A stretch of DNA of 64,000 bases, from positions 28,024-92,023 of the forward strand of contig JAHLKF010000039.1 of NCBI GenBank assembly GCA_025558075.1. Reading direction: 5' to 3'. A program made the position numbers and the translations under genes. Numbering within the stretch: the stretch's first letter is position 1; every line of letters begins with the position of its first letter. Of the stretch, positions 1-10,799 are shown piece by piece. The notes beneath the pieces were generated by a model. The model saw only the letters and a program-made list of their open reading frames with translations. It searched no databases and was not told the origin of the DNA. Origin of the DNA: Gaertneriomyces semiglobifer. Taxonomy: Eukaryota; Chytridiomycota; Chytridiomycetes; Spizellomycetales; Spizellomycetaceae.

Positions 1-1460
1 GATACATGCGCATGATGGAGCGTGATCAAAACGCAGGCGCAGATACGTTCACAAGTTCTACCTAACTTATAAAGACGAAACGGTAGAAAAAATAAGGAAG
101 TCACGCGGCGGGGGGGGGGGGGTTGGTGATCTTGATCAAAGAGGGCACACACTAAATTTATAAAGCAGTCATCTCCCCTGGGCCCACTCCTTTCCGACTC
201 CCCAACTCACCTGTTAATTAAAGGTAAGAAAGGAACTTACCAGACGAACAGAGAGTACATACATGCGCATTTCACTCCCACGCGTATCAACCATCAACAT
301 CAACCATCCAGCATTGCCAGACGGTAATGCAATTCAATTCTCCCACGGAGTAGAACACGAACAAAGGGGGTCCTGCCTGAGATTAGAGATGCATCGGCGC
401 GGAGGTTGGGCATTGGTGATGGGGAAGGGGGAGGGTATGAATGGGCGTAATTCGGAGCAAGCGCTTACAATAAACATAACACCGACGGGGGGGGAGTACG
501 TATTACTTCACGTACGACTTTCACCCCTTATCCGTTACATATTACTGACCAAGCCTCGTACTCACACACACACACACAGTCTCTCTCTCTCTTTCTCACT
601 ATCTCGCTCCCTCTCCCCTCTCTCTGTCGTTGTTGCGATCGCCATCCCGTAAACTTTCTCACCCTTCCAACTTCCATCCTTCCACAAACCGCACACCAAC
701 CTACATCCAGAACCCATCCCTTGTGAGGCGGGGAGTCCCTTTGCATCATCAACCCTCCAAACCTCGAAAATGGAATTCTCACCTTTGAAAAGAATACAAA
801 ACATCACATCTTACCAAAAACTCAAAAACAAAGTACAAAGATGGAGAAAGATGGGTGGTACGATTCCTTCCGCGTTACATGTGCGAAAAGAGATAGAGAA
901 GGGTTGGTGTTGAATGGGGCGAGTGTTTTGGAGTTTCTCAACCTTTGTCACCCCCATTCACGAGTTTGGATTCGGAAAACTGCTGGGTAGGGAGGGATGT
1001 CTTTGTAGGAGAGCCGCTGAAATGGAAGGAGCAGCTACGCAGACCTGTGGAAGACCAGAAGGACACTATCAATGAGATCGACTCACTCGCTCAAGAGTGC
1101 ATTCATTCCAACCCCACAGGAACGGGTACATCAAAAAAAAAAGGCAGAATGAACCATGTTTTTCCTAAGGCAGGTGAAGAGAAGGGCTACACACATCAAC
1201 CCTACTAGCTTCATCCCCATTCCCCAAAAGTCCCAAAATAATTAAATCTATTATTTAACACGTGAATCACCAAAGTCACAGCAGCAACAGAACCTATAAA
1301 AGTAGTTTGGGCAACACCGTATCAGCTACGTATATATATACCCCACAATGTCCCCGACCTTCTTCGTATCCGAACGCCTACATAACATTCTCAAAGATAA
1401 ATTAAACATCCACCCTACCCCACGCCCACCAAAGGCGCGTTAACGATCGAGTAACTTAGG
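1..1460. other. Intergenic region with simple repeats
   Basis: No gene is recognised here. The stretch holds a 13-base G run at about 110-122 and a (CA)n tract followed by (CT)n at about 562-600. Short open frames across the microsatellite give only low-complexity peptides. An 87-residue frame at 945-1208 has ordinary composition, but no family or splice context was found for it. Confidence 0.5.
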
Positions 1461-3048
1461 TCACTGTAACGCCAAACTTCGTCCACCCCCTACCCGCTCC
1501 TTACACCGCTCATACTCTGTCAACCGCTTGACGGCATACTCGCAGTACCCAAACTCAAGGTCCGAGATCTCGGCCTGTACGAGCGCCCACAGTGCCCAAA
1601 AGAGGTGTGAGGCGAGCGTGAAGCGTTCAATGTCGTGAAGGAGTGTGGAGATAGCGATCTCCATGGCCGCGGAGAAATCGTGCGGGGTGGTGGTGGTGTC
1701 AGATACGGCGGAAAAGGGATATGGAAGGGGAACCTCGGGACGGATCGATTTTTGATGAAGAATTTCAGAGATGTAGGCGTGGAGAAAGCGGTGTTGAAAT
1801 GCTGGGGACGGGTATTGGGAGTAATCACATTCGAAACCTGTGGAAGAACGGGAACAGGGTTAGTGTTTTAGAAATACAAGAACAATGGAACTCCGTGGAT
1901 GGGTTTCAGGAAAAGCCTCGGTGGGGCGGGTTGTGGTGGTTACGTACCGGCAAATTCACACCAATGATTGGCGATATCGAACGCACGGTAGCTCATACAC
2001 GCATACTCATAATCGATGAAATGCACTCCTACATCATCCTTGGTATCGTCAACGTGTTCACGCGAATCGTCAGAGAACAGAATATTATTGGCCAACAAAT
2101 CATTATGGCAAAACACCACATCGAAACGCCGCTTCTCGCCGTTCAATACTGATATCCCCGTCGCCGTGGTATTCTGAGTGGAAGATGATTCGATCATTCC
2201 TTGAAGGTACTCAAGCTCAGCCGCCAGCCCTTCCCTAGAGATATATCGCGAAACAGCGGCTTGCGTTCCTGGCGAGGTATACTGTTCAGGAATCGATCGC
2301 AACCACGCACGCATGGTCGGAAACAATTGTGGAGTCTTTTCCCCGTTCTTGTGATGGGGATTCTTAGAGATGTCAACACAGTGCCATCGCCCGATGCCCC
2401 GTGCCACTTGCTCTCCCCGCGTCACCATTTCTTGGGTGGTGCATACTCGGCCTTCCATGTACCCATATACTAATCCATTGTTGAAGCGTCCGTAGACGGG
2501 GGATACGAGTCGTTGGGAGGCGAGGGTGAGCATGTTGTGGAGTTCGCGGGAACGGTTGATGAGGAGGTGGGTGGAAGGGCCATAGATGCGGATGAGGAGT
2601 TTGAAGGGCGCGTTGGAGGGAGATGGAATGGAGGTGGTGGTAGATGCAGTTTTGTTGCCGGTATAGGTCACGAGGAGTAACCGGTTGGTGATGCCATCCG
2701 TTAGAGGCGTAATGGTGATACTCTCTGGTAACCCTTGCTCATCATATGTGTCTTTAACACCTTCGAACCAGTCGGGCCATAGCACCCTTAGAATCCGCTT
2801 CACGCCCGGCTACAGAAACGAAAGCAAACCGGGTTACACATTATACGACGCATCATGAGGATCAACGGGTGAACACTTACCACGACACAGTCCCGATCTA
2901 CCCATACATCACAGTATGTCAGCCCTTCAACCACCTCATCCACCTCATCCGTCCTCCGGTCTGTGTCCTTGCTGTAAGGTAATTGGCATACCTCTAGGTC
3001 CGTCCCGATGTCAACTGCTGAATCCGTCTTGTGCTCCGAGGTGAACAT
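1461..3048 (-). CDS. Ethanolamine kinase (three exons)
   Basis: Phosphorylates ethanolamine with ATP, the first step of the CDP-ethanolamine (Kennedy) branch of phosphatidylethanolamine synthesis; expected cytosolic. I read exons 3048-2881, 2809-1948 and 1837-1461, joined by GTAAGT..CTGTAG and GTACGT..CCACAG introns. Family signatures are FTDGITN-like 'LTDGITNRLL', the Brenner-type motif FCHNDLLANNILF, and the choline/ethanolamine kinase motif FIDYEYACMSYRAFDIANHW. The last exon supplies the conserved C-terminal helix with ASHLFWALWALVQA. The start is the ATG at 3048; the reading frame runs further upstream only through non-ATG codons. HNDLLANN rather than the choline-kinase form favours ethanolamine as substrate. 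No lesions are seen. Confidence 0.92.
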
Positions 3049-3835
3049 CTTTAAATGTAGTCTCTCTTTCTCTTTCACACCACTCTCTTCTTACTCTTCA
3101 CTCTCTCTCGCTTCCTCTTCCTCGCACACTTCACCACTCTCACTCTTCACTATACCCCTTCCTCATCACTTTCACAAATCCCACTCGCTGAATTTGCACT
3201 TTCGTGTGCACCGTCCATACAGTCACGTGACAAACCATCGCGCTATCGATAATAGAGTCGTCCAAACGCCCATTGACACACACACTTCCTTTTGCAAGGC
3301 ACTCGACTACGGGCTGCGTACATACAACTCCATTGCACCTTCGAGACTGCACATGCAGAGCGTACTGTGGCTTCGGGCTTTCAACAATCAACGTCAGGTC
3401 CTTTTTTTTTTTGATCCCAGGCGCCCCTGCAATGTGCCGTCGCTCGATAATAAACAAATCACCCAAACGTTTCAAATGAATGGATCAGACCGTCGTCCAG
3501 AAGGCGCACCAATGCAAATGACTTGTTTTTCTTCCTGGGTGAAGTCGTTTCCGTCTGGGAATGGGTGTAGCCGTCCAACCCCCGCGAAAGGGACCCTCTG
3601 GCCTGCTCAGTCGGCGTGCTCGCGTTTCGCTGATCGGCATAAGCCACGATTCTCCCACAGACAGCCTCTCTGCCGAGTCTCCCCATCACAACGGCATAAC
3701 CATACGCCGATGATGGGGGTGTTGGCATAAAACGAACTGACGTTACTCATGGGAACGCTGAGTGGAGCATGTGTGCCACTTATAAGTGCATCGGTTTCAA
3801 CAACCCACCACGGAACACACCTTCCAACTACAGAC
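3049..3835. other. Intergenic region, no gene seen
   Basis: Pyrimidine-rich sequence (many CTCTT runs, about 3050-3170) probably forms the 5' flank of the ethanolamine kinase gene. Open frames here have skewed, low-information composition and no recognisable domain. Confidence 0.4.
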
Positions 3836-4567
3836 ATGTCAGTTAGGATGGCAGCGACAGTCAAGATCTATTCATACATCCACATGTATGACACCGGTTT
3901 TGCTCCCAATTTTACGGGAGACTGTCTGACTTTGAATACCTGTAAACCGCGGGTACGCCGCAGTGCCAAAGTCGGTGACTATAACATTGGACTTGTCTCA
4001 AGGGCGGCTAAACCACCATCACAAAATAAATGCGTTAAGCACGCCTTCCCACGTATTGACCCAGATGCAAACCATCGAGCTACGTTCGTCATGAAAGTCA
4101 CTCGAAAGATTACAATGCAAGCGTATGACCAAAACGTCGAGTTCGCATGCAAGAAACCATGTGTGGATACGACCCAACAGGCGTTTGTCGGCGATAATAT
4201 CTATGATTTTGGGACTGATCCACCGAGAATACGAGAAGGGTTCCATACGAGTCGACTGGACCATAGGCACGACCTTAACGGTGACTACACCCTGATTTCG
4301 GATCCTGGAAACTGGTGGTATTGGGGAAAAGCAGCCAAGGAAGTTCCCCCGAACATCGTACACAAGGATAAGAAAGATCGAGGACATCGGATTTCCAGAG
4401 TGGCACTAGCAAAGTTGGAACAGTGGTTGCAAACCTTCCCTGATGGAAAGCATGGAGAGCCTTGTTCGACATTTAATGTTCAAGAGTACAGGGCCATGGA
4501 GCATGTGTATATGTGTGCCCCAAAATATTGGCAGATGCCTCGCACGTACGATTTACAATCTCATTGA
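3836..4567 (+). CDS. Nmad2-like (nucleotide modification associated domain 2) protein
   Basis: From the ATG at 3836 the product is about 243 residues. It matches the Nmad2 family layout: an N-terminal IYSY strand, then DTGFAPN, TLNTCKPRVRR, VGDYNIGL, a VMKVTRKITMQAYDQ strand-helix, GDNIYDFG, FHTSRLD, and WWYWGKAAKEVPPNI near the C-terminus. An open frame extends 29 codons upstream, but the similarity begins only at the chosen start. Nmad domains are known mainly from phage and bacterial loci linked to hypermodified or damaged bases, so a copy in a fungal genome is unusual. The biochemical role is not established, and I see no intron and no functional partner next to it. Confidence 0.75.
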   Translation: MSVRMAATVKIYSYIHMYDTGFAPNFTGDCLTLNTCKPRVRRSAKVGDYNIGLVSRAAKPPSQNKCVKHAFPRIDPDANHRATFVMKVTRKITMQAYDQNVEFACKKPCVDTTQQAFVGDNIYDFGTDPPRIREGFHTSRLDHRHDLNGDYTLISDPGNWWYWGKAAKEVPPNIVHKDKKDRGHRISRVALAKLEQWLQTFPDGKHGEPCSTFNVQEYRAMEHVYMCAPKYWQMPRTYDLQSH

Positions 4568-5560
4568 TGATCTGGCTAGAAAGAAGCTCTGGGAACGTAT
4601 ATACACTGATGTGCGAATACATACAGACGCCTGTAACAACAAACGCAACGAGATCATTGTAGCATATCAGCTTTTAAAAGTTGCTAACTGACAGAGGGGG
4701 AGCGGATCAGCTCCATTTTACCAGATTACCAATTCTCATCGACGGAAATGTACCACGTCAGTGCAGGTGAGTTTGAGTAACGAATTGCGAGCCATTCCCG
4801 TTGAGACTGGAAGATCTCCCCTCAGAGGGAGGCGCCATCAGTTTCTTTCCCAACGTCAAAAGTCGAACAAAAAAGCTACATGAGAGTCTTTCGCTTTGGT
4901 TATTCGTTTTGGTTGTGCTCCTCCTTATCAGAAGGGTTTCGTAGTTCGCACATTGGCGCTTCCCCGCACGCTATCAACCATCCTCCATAACAGTGGGCAT
5001 TCCAGATACTCTGTGCCATCTGAACCCTTTGACGCCAAGGTACGAATGCAGAAGGGCCCGGGCAACGAGAGTTGCGACCACTCACCATTTCGTTGTCAGC
5101 CTTCATATATACACACTTATGCCGGCCATATACGTAGAAGGCTTGCTTCTGTACATTCATTGATTACTTATTTCTTCCTTATTTTAGAGGGGTTCCATTC
5201 GTGTTTGTTTCTACCTTGCTTGTGGAGGCAGGCAGCCAGCCAAAGGAGGCCGCCCACACTCCAATACCATGCCCCGTGAAGAGAAACGGAAAGAGAGTTG
5301 CGCTCGAAGTGCGTCTTTTATAGGCATGCCACCTACTGTGCCTCTGGTCTCCAAGGTAAACACCTGATTGCTTACGCTTGAATACAATGTTATTCACCGT
5401 CATGGCCTCCCTCGATTCATTCCGTTCAGGAAGGCGTGAGTGCATCACGCCATCAATATTAATCTCCCGAAAGCGTTGTGTGCATGTGCAGTTGCCAAAC
5501 GGGAAACTCGCATGGTCCGCGCGACGCGTTCGAACCAGTCGCAATTACAACGCAACGTGG
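4568..5560. other. Intergenic region, no gene seen
   Basis: Several overlapping frames are open on both strands, but none shows a recognisable domain, coherent splice sites or coding-like composition. The region leads into the repeat nest that starts near 5.56 kb. Confidence 0.4.
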
Positions 5561-5733
5561 GGAAGATGACAAGCAAACCACCTCGTCCAATACCACACAA
5601 GGTCGAGTACTGGATCGGGATGTGGCACACGAACGAATTTTCGATTATAAGAGCAATAATATGAGAAGCCGGCCGTAAAAGCTCATCAAAAAAATCACAA
5701 AAGTACCGAGCCCAGTACATCTATCATTGCAAA

Positions 5734-5825
5734 GCGCACCTCCCCGGAATCGAACTCGCGTTCGCCCGGCTTTACAGTGCTCAAGATGCCCAGGTCTAGA
5801 TATAGACCGCTCGGCTACGGCGGCG
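5734..5825 (-). repeat. tRNA-derived SINE-like copy A
   Basis: Read on the minus strand, it carries an A-box-like TAGCCGAGCGG and a B-box-like AGTTCGATTCC about 50 bases apart, the internal RNA polymerase III promoter of tRNA genes. The anticodon and T arms do not pair properly, so it is a tRNA-like repeat and not a working tRNA. The same sequence recurs at 7621, 7813 and 10511, with a 5' half at 6674. This copy lies just outside the left inverted-repeat arm. Confidence 0.6.
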
Positions 5826-5887
5826 TCTTTGTTTTTAGTAGGAAACATTCGCAAGATTACCCTTCGTCGCAGGGGTTGCGAGGTGTG

Positions 5888-6671
5888 CGACGCGTAGTTT
5901 CCCACGCGTGTGTGCAGATTACGACACCGTTTACATGCGGACAGCAATCAACCGTATCGGGAACAATGAGTCCCTTTGAGTAAGCAGCTGTGCCATTGTT
6001 TTGCAATCTATTTGGTGGCCCAGTTGCTGCTTAGTTGGATGAATTTAGATGACGAATGGCGCCATCGCATCGGCCAAAGGGCTGTCCTCTCGGATATAAA
6101 AGGGGGCCCCCCGTTTGACTCTCCCTCCCCTCAGTTTTCCTTAGTTCGCTTCCCTCAACATCTTCGACTATTAGTGGCCTTCGACTACTGGACATCGCCT
6201 TGTGGACTTCGACAATTGGACTTCGGCTTGTGGACATCGACTACAACAACCTCGACAACATCGCCGTGTGAGCATCGCCGTGTGAGCATCGCCGTGTGAG
6301 CATCGCCATGTGAACATCGCCGTGTGAACATCGACAACCTCGACTTACTGGACTTCGACTTACTGGACACCGCCGTGTGAACATCGACAACCTCGACTTA
6401 CTGGACTTCAACTTGTGGACATCGACTACAACAACCTCGACCACTGGACTTCGACTTCAACAACCTCGACACCAGGAGCTGCTGTGGAAATCAAGGCAAA
6501 ACGGTCCGTGAAACCCGGGCGGCTGGTGAAAGAATGCTTCGTGCATACCTTTCATCAGCAATAACACTTGGAGTTGTGTTATGTATATATAATATATCAT
6601 GTGCTTTATAAACATTAGACTTTGGCTATTTTGTGTTTAATAATATTACATTACTTGAGTTCAAGATTATA
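5888..6671 (+). repeat. Left long inverted-repeat arm of a transposon
   Basis: This arm matches 8669-9356 in reverse orientation. The shared landmarks are ACGCGTAGTTTCCCACGCG at the outer end, GGACAGCAATC, the run around CATCTAAATTCATCCA, a TATAAAAGGGG-like stretch, and TGTTCAAGATTAT-type sequence at the inner end. Internally it contains a minisatellite of ACATCG/CTCGAC units, including a 14-base CATCGCCGTGTGAG unit repeated near 6260-6330. The two arms differ mainly in copy number of these units. Long terminal inverted arms with internal tandem units are typical of large foldback DNA transposons. Confidence 0.7.
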
Positions 6672-6673
6672 TT

Positions 6674-6708
6674 GCCCAGATCTAGACCGCTCGGCTATGG
6701 CGGCGTCT
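6674..6708 (-). repeat. tRNA-derived SINE-like copy B (5' half only)
   Basis: Only the A-box half of the SINE-like unit is present, fused directly to the inner boundary of the left inverted arm at about 6671. This suggests that the arm boundary and the repeat were joined by a rearrangement. Confidence 0.45.
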
Positions 6709-7152
6709 TGTTCTACATAGAAAACATTCCCAGGTAGTCCTTACGCGTCGCAACCCACTTGAGGTACTAAGCGAGCAAATCTCGGCAACCTCATTTGAGG
6801 CATCAGCGTCTCTTCCAAAAACATTAACGAGGCCGGATCATGATCTGCCATGCAAGTCTCTCCCCTGCAGCCGGTCCCTCTCTGTTCAGTAAAGTGCGTG
6901 CTACTGCATGTGCAGTTACAGACACTGTACATGCAAATGAAGACAAGCAAATGAATGGTAAGCATAGTATTTCAGCAGGCATTGGTCTAGCAATTATGCG
7001 CAATTTGGAAGATGTTACCCACGAGCACAGGCGGGTCCATCCCAGGAGCGCTTCGTACCACCGTCCCGGAGGCAGATGCGTAAAGGAAACGATGTGTAAG
7101 CAGCTTGCTCCTCTTGTTCCGCTGGAGCGGCTGCCCGGGAAGGGCAATGTTG

Positions 7153-7752
7153 GAATCCAACCTCAAGCGATGCAAAATTTGGGTGATGTTACCTGCGAAC
7201 ACGGGAAGCGGCCGTTTACATCCTATTCACTTATAGCGAGTTCGTACTCGTGCCCGTGTGAAGGCTAGTAGCATCTCCAGGAAGTTCAGGTCCCTGCAGT
7301 GACCCTACGTCTCCCATCGCCGGGCGTCCCCAGCGTTAATTGGTGGCAGGACACTGAGATATTTACGTAGCATGGTTAGATCTGCATCGGACCTCCAAAG
7401 TCACGCGAAAATCACGGGAGGTGCTTACCTCATATTATGGGTGCTATTAGCAGGCAATCCTGGCGATGGGGCCCGTTGCTCTCTGCCTTTAATTTGCTCT
7501 GCGATTGCGTAAGTGTGAAAATGGGTGAAAATGACCTTCGCATGGCATGTCGCGACGCGTCTGTTCCAATCCCTGCGACGAAGGGTACCCTCTGAGGTGT
7601 TTCCTATGTAAAACAAAGACGCCGCCATAGCCGAGTGGTCTAGACCTGGGCATCTTGAGCGCTGTAAGGCCGGGAACGCTAGTTCGATTCCGGGGAGGTG
7701 CACTTTGCAATGATGGATGCCCTGGGCTCGGTACTTTTGTTATTTTTTGATT
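7153..7752 (+). repeat. 600 bp direct duplication, copy 1
   Basis: Nearly identical to 10043-10642 at a constant offset of 2890 bases, with only a few substitutions. It includes SINE-like copy C. Past 7752 this copy carries an extra 180 bp (a second partial SINE-like unit) before the similarity to the downstream copy resumes at about 7934, matching about 10643 onward to about 8083. Confidence 0.85.
7621..7703 (+). repeat. tRNA-derived SINE-like copy C
   Basis: Starts GCCGCCATAGCCGAGTGG and ends near the B-box-like AGTTCGATTCC. Flanked by AAAACAAAGAC upstream and a T-rich tail downstream (near 7738-7752), where a pol III terminator would lie. The tRNA cloverleaf is not intact. Confidence 0.6.
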
Positions 7753-7812
7753 GATTACGTTGCTGCTCAGGGATGGCCTTCGCATGGCAGGCCGCGACGC
7801 GTCTGTTCCGAT

Positions 7813-7890
7813 GCCGAGTGGTCTAGATCTGGGCATCTTGAGCGCTGTAAGGCCGGGCGAACGCGAGTTCGATTCCGGGGAGGTGCACTT
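7813..7890 (+). repeat. tRNA-derived SINE-like copy D (5' truncated)
   Basis: Lacks the first ten bases of the unit but keeps the A and B boxes and is followed by a T-rich tail. It lies about 190 bases after copy C in the same orientation, with shared flanks, so it looks like a local tandem duplication. Confidence 0.6.
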
Positions 7891-8082
7891 TGCAACGATG
7901 GATGCCCTGGGCTCGGTACTTTTGTTCTTTTTTGATCGAGACATCGTGTCTCTTATATGCATTCTTTGTTGTTTTGCTGCGACAAAACTCGATTTCAGCA
8001 CAGCAGCTAGGGGTTAGAGAACCCATGTATCAACGTGCCTTCTCCATCTGCGCTCTAAGTGAGCCCTGCGAGCGAGTTGGAC

Positions 8083-8718
8083 TCAGTTTGTATCCCCGGC
8101 AGTCGCTCCGGATGCCCTTCTGGCAACGTTTACCTGCTGTAACACCTTCTCCTGGGTGTCCGACCATGATCTACGAGCTGCAGTACCCGTCAAGTAGGTG
8201 AGCAGTCCTGTTGGAGAGCTTATGTCATAGCTGATTGTGCAGAATCGACAGAATTTTTTGCCTCTCTTCATATCAATGACGCTGCAAGTCTCGGTATGCA
8301 TTGGATTGTCGCCCTCCAATGCAAATACGGCACCCACGCACAAGACTGGTTCCCTTGCAATGGCATCAAATGCGTCGACACCTTCTTGGAACGTATCCAA
8401 ATCATTCACAATGGCATGCCCCATTTCCAAGGCTTCGAGGCGATTTGACGTGCATACGAAGTGAGTGTGATAATCCTGCTGGGTTTCCTTATATATATAG
8501 AGCAGGCCAGCTAATTGCAGAAACCAATTGAAATGTCGGTTCCATTTCTTACTACGATTGCCGGAAGCATCATCAATGAAGATAATCAGAGGAACCGACG
8601 CAACAAACAGCCATTTTGAGGACAACCTGAGGACACGCGACGCCAGGACGCTTCCAAAGAGGTCTAGTTTATAATCTTGAACACAAGTAATGATAAAACA
8701 CATAATATTATTCAACAC
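8083..8718 (-). pseudogene. Fragment of fungal transposon protein with GDNPM..FCR motif
   Basis: About 210 residues are open. The middle reads HFVCTSNRLEALEMG, then a QEGVDAFDAIAREPVL segment, then GDNPMHTETCSV followed by KKFCRFC. In large fungal transposon-associated proteins the same order (HF.STSN, EGI.A.D, LGDNPM.SE.., FCR.C) precedes the catalytic part. I therefore call it a piece of that family, tentatively the KDZ-type group. The N-terminal 60 residues are out of register with that pattern, and no catalytic region follows, so this is a decayed fragment lying between the inverted arms. Confidence 0.55.
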
Positions 8719-9356
8719 AAAATAACCAAAGTCTAATGTTTATAAAGCACATGATATATACATAACACAACTCCAAGTGTTATTGCTGATGAAAGGTATG
8801 CACGAAGCATTCTTTCACCAGCCGCCCAGGGTTTCACGGACCGTTTTGCCTTGAGTTTCACAGCATCTTGGTGTCGAGGTTGTCGTAGTCGAAGTCCAGT
8901 AGTCGAGGTTGTTGTAGTCCAGGTTGTCCTAGTTGAGGTTGTCGTAGTCGAAGTCCAGCAGTCGAGGTTGTAGTCGAGGTTGTCGTAGTCGAAGTCCAGC
9001 AGTCGAGGTTGTAGTCGAGGTTGTTGAAGTCGAAGTTGCTGTAGTCGAAGTCCAGTAAGTCGAAGTCCAGGAGTCGAGGTTGTTGTAGTCGATGTCCACA
9101 AGGCGATGTCGAGGCTAACTGAAGGAAAACTGAGGGAAGGAAGCGACGAACGGGGGCCCCTTTTATATCCGAGGGCCCGATGCGATGGCGCCATTCGTCA
9201 TCTAAATTCATCCATCTAAGCAGCAACTGGGCCACCAAATAGATTGCAACACAATGGCACAGCTGCTCTCGCTCATGCTGACTCAAAGGGACTCACTCAT
9301 TGCTCCCGACAGGATTAGATTGCTGTCCACAACGCGCGTGGGAAACTACGCGTCCG
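8669..9356 (-). repeat. Right long inverted-repeat arm of a transposon
   Basis: Reverse-complement partner of 5888-6671. The inner end is at the TTGAACACAAGTAATG region and the outer end at GCGTGGGAAACTACGCG. Internal GTCGAGGTTGT/GTCGAAGTCCAG units form a minisatellite at about 8873-9100. Confidence 0.7.
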
Positions 9357-9402
9357 GACAGCACAGACGCGTCTTGGCCTGCCATGCGAGGTAGGCGGTT
9401 CG

Positions 9403-9640
9403 ATGCATGTTGACCTCGAATGTGTGTACATGTATGGATCTGGACGAGGTGGTTTGCTTTTCATTCAACCACTTACGATAGGTCGATGTTGACCTCGAAT
9501 GTGTGTACATATATGGATCTGGACGAGGTGGTTTGCTTTTCATTCAACCACTTACCATAGGTCGATCTTGACCTCGAATGTGTGTACATGTATGGATCTG
9601 GACGAGGTGGTTTGCTTTTCATTCAACCACTTACGATAGG
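9403..9640. repeat. 79 bp tandem repeat, three copies
   Basis: Three nearly identical units run end to end with period 79, each including TTGACCTCGAATGTGTGTAC and GGACGAGGTGGTTTGC. A diverged piece of the unit (AAGCAAACCACCTCGTCC, reverse orientation) lies at about 5571-5588, beyond the left arm. The inverted structure may therefore once have extended further. Confidence 0.8.
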
Positions 9641-10042
9641 TCGACGGGTAGCACTCAAGGTGCCGTAAGGCCAGAAGGTGGCCGTAACAGCCTTCACCAA
9701 ACAAGCATTCTTTTTGCCCAGGCTGCACAAGCACAATCAGCTGGGCGCTTGTTCTAGCTGGCATCAAATTCGGCTGCTCAAAAGTGAACATCGTACTCCT
9801 CTTCAGTATGGGTGAGAGAAGCAAATTTTGGAAGATAGCCATCCACGAGTACGAGTACATATACAGGTGGGCCTAGTCCATGAGCGCTTAGGATATCATA
9901 TCCAGGAAGCAGATGCGTAAAGTTTACTACGACCAAGAATGCAATGCAAACAATCTAATATATATGTAGCGCGTGCATAGGTGGCTGCCCGGGAAGCACA
10001 ATGGTGGCATCTTGAATCCAAAGAAATATTGATGCCCAAAGG

Positions 10043-10642
10043 GAATCCAACCTGAAGCGATGCAAAATTTGGGTGATGCTACCTGCGAACACGGGAAGCG
10101 GCCGTTTACATCCTATTCACTTATAGCGAGTTCGTACTCGTGCCCGTGTGAAGGCTAGTAGCATCTCCAGGAAGTTCAGGTCCCTGCAGTGACCCTACGT
10201 CTCCCATCGCCGGGCGTCCCCAGCGTTAATTGGTGGCAGGACACTGAGATATTTACGTAGCATGGTTAGATCTGCATCGGACCTCCAAAGTCACGCGAAA
10301 ATCACGGGAGGTGCTTACCTCATATTATGGGTGCTATTAGCAGGCAATCCTGGCGATGGGGCCCGTTGCTCTCTGCCTTTAATTTGCTCTGCGATTGCGT
10401 AAGTGTGAAAATGGGTGAAAATGACCTTCGCATGGCATGTCGCGACGCGTCTGTTCCAATCCCTGCGACGAAGGGTACCCTCTGAGGTGTTTCCTATGTA
10501 AAACAAAGACGCCGCCATAGCCGAGTGGTCTAGACCTGGGCATCTTGAGCGCTGTAAGGCCGGGAACGCAAGTTCGATTCCGGGGAGGTGCACTTTGCAA
10601 TGATGGATGCCCTGGGCTCGGTACTTTTGTTATTTTTTGATC
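10043..10642 (+). repeat. 600 bp direct duplication, copy 2
   Basis: Copy of 7153-7752 with very few differences, continuing to about 10790 with sequence matching 7934-8083. Because this copy lacks the extra 180 bp present in copy 1, it probably represents the ancestral arrangement. Confidence 0.85.
10511..10593 (+). repeat. tRNA-derived SINE-like copy E
   Basis: Same unit as copy C inside the duplicated block: A box TAGCCGAGTGG, B-box-like AGTTCGATTCC, followed by a T-rich tail. Confidence 0.6.
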
Positions 10643-10799
10643 CAGACATCGTTTCTCTTATATGCATTATTTGTTGTTTTGCTGCGACAAGGCACAATTT
10701 CAGCACAGCAGCTAGGGGTTAGAGAACCCAAGTATCAACGTACCTTCTCCATCGGCGTTCTAAGTGAGCCCTGCTAGCGAGTTGGACTCTATGACCCTC

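Larger units (their letters stand above)
5888..9356. mobile_element. Palindromic (foldback) DNA transposon remnant with KDZ-like fungal protein fragment
   Basis: Two arms of roughly 690-780 bp in inverted orientation enclose about 2 kb that includes a degraded transposon protein fragment at 8083-8718 (minus) and SINE-like copies. Arm ends were set by eye where similarity fades, so they are accurate to perhaps 20 bases; no target-site duplication could be fixed. The internal direct repeat shared with 10.0-10.8 kb shows that the locus was rearranged after insertion. Confidence 0.6.

Noticed and set aside
1520..1828. Pro-rich minus-strand frame as a separate gene
   Set aside because: It is another frame of the last exon of the ethanolamine kinase gene.
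7621..10593. The repeated tRNA-like sequences as functional tRNA-Leu/Ser genes
   Set aside because: A and B boxes are present but acceptor, anticodon and T stems do not pair, and copies are truncated.
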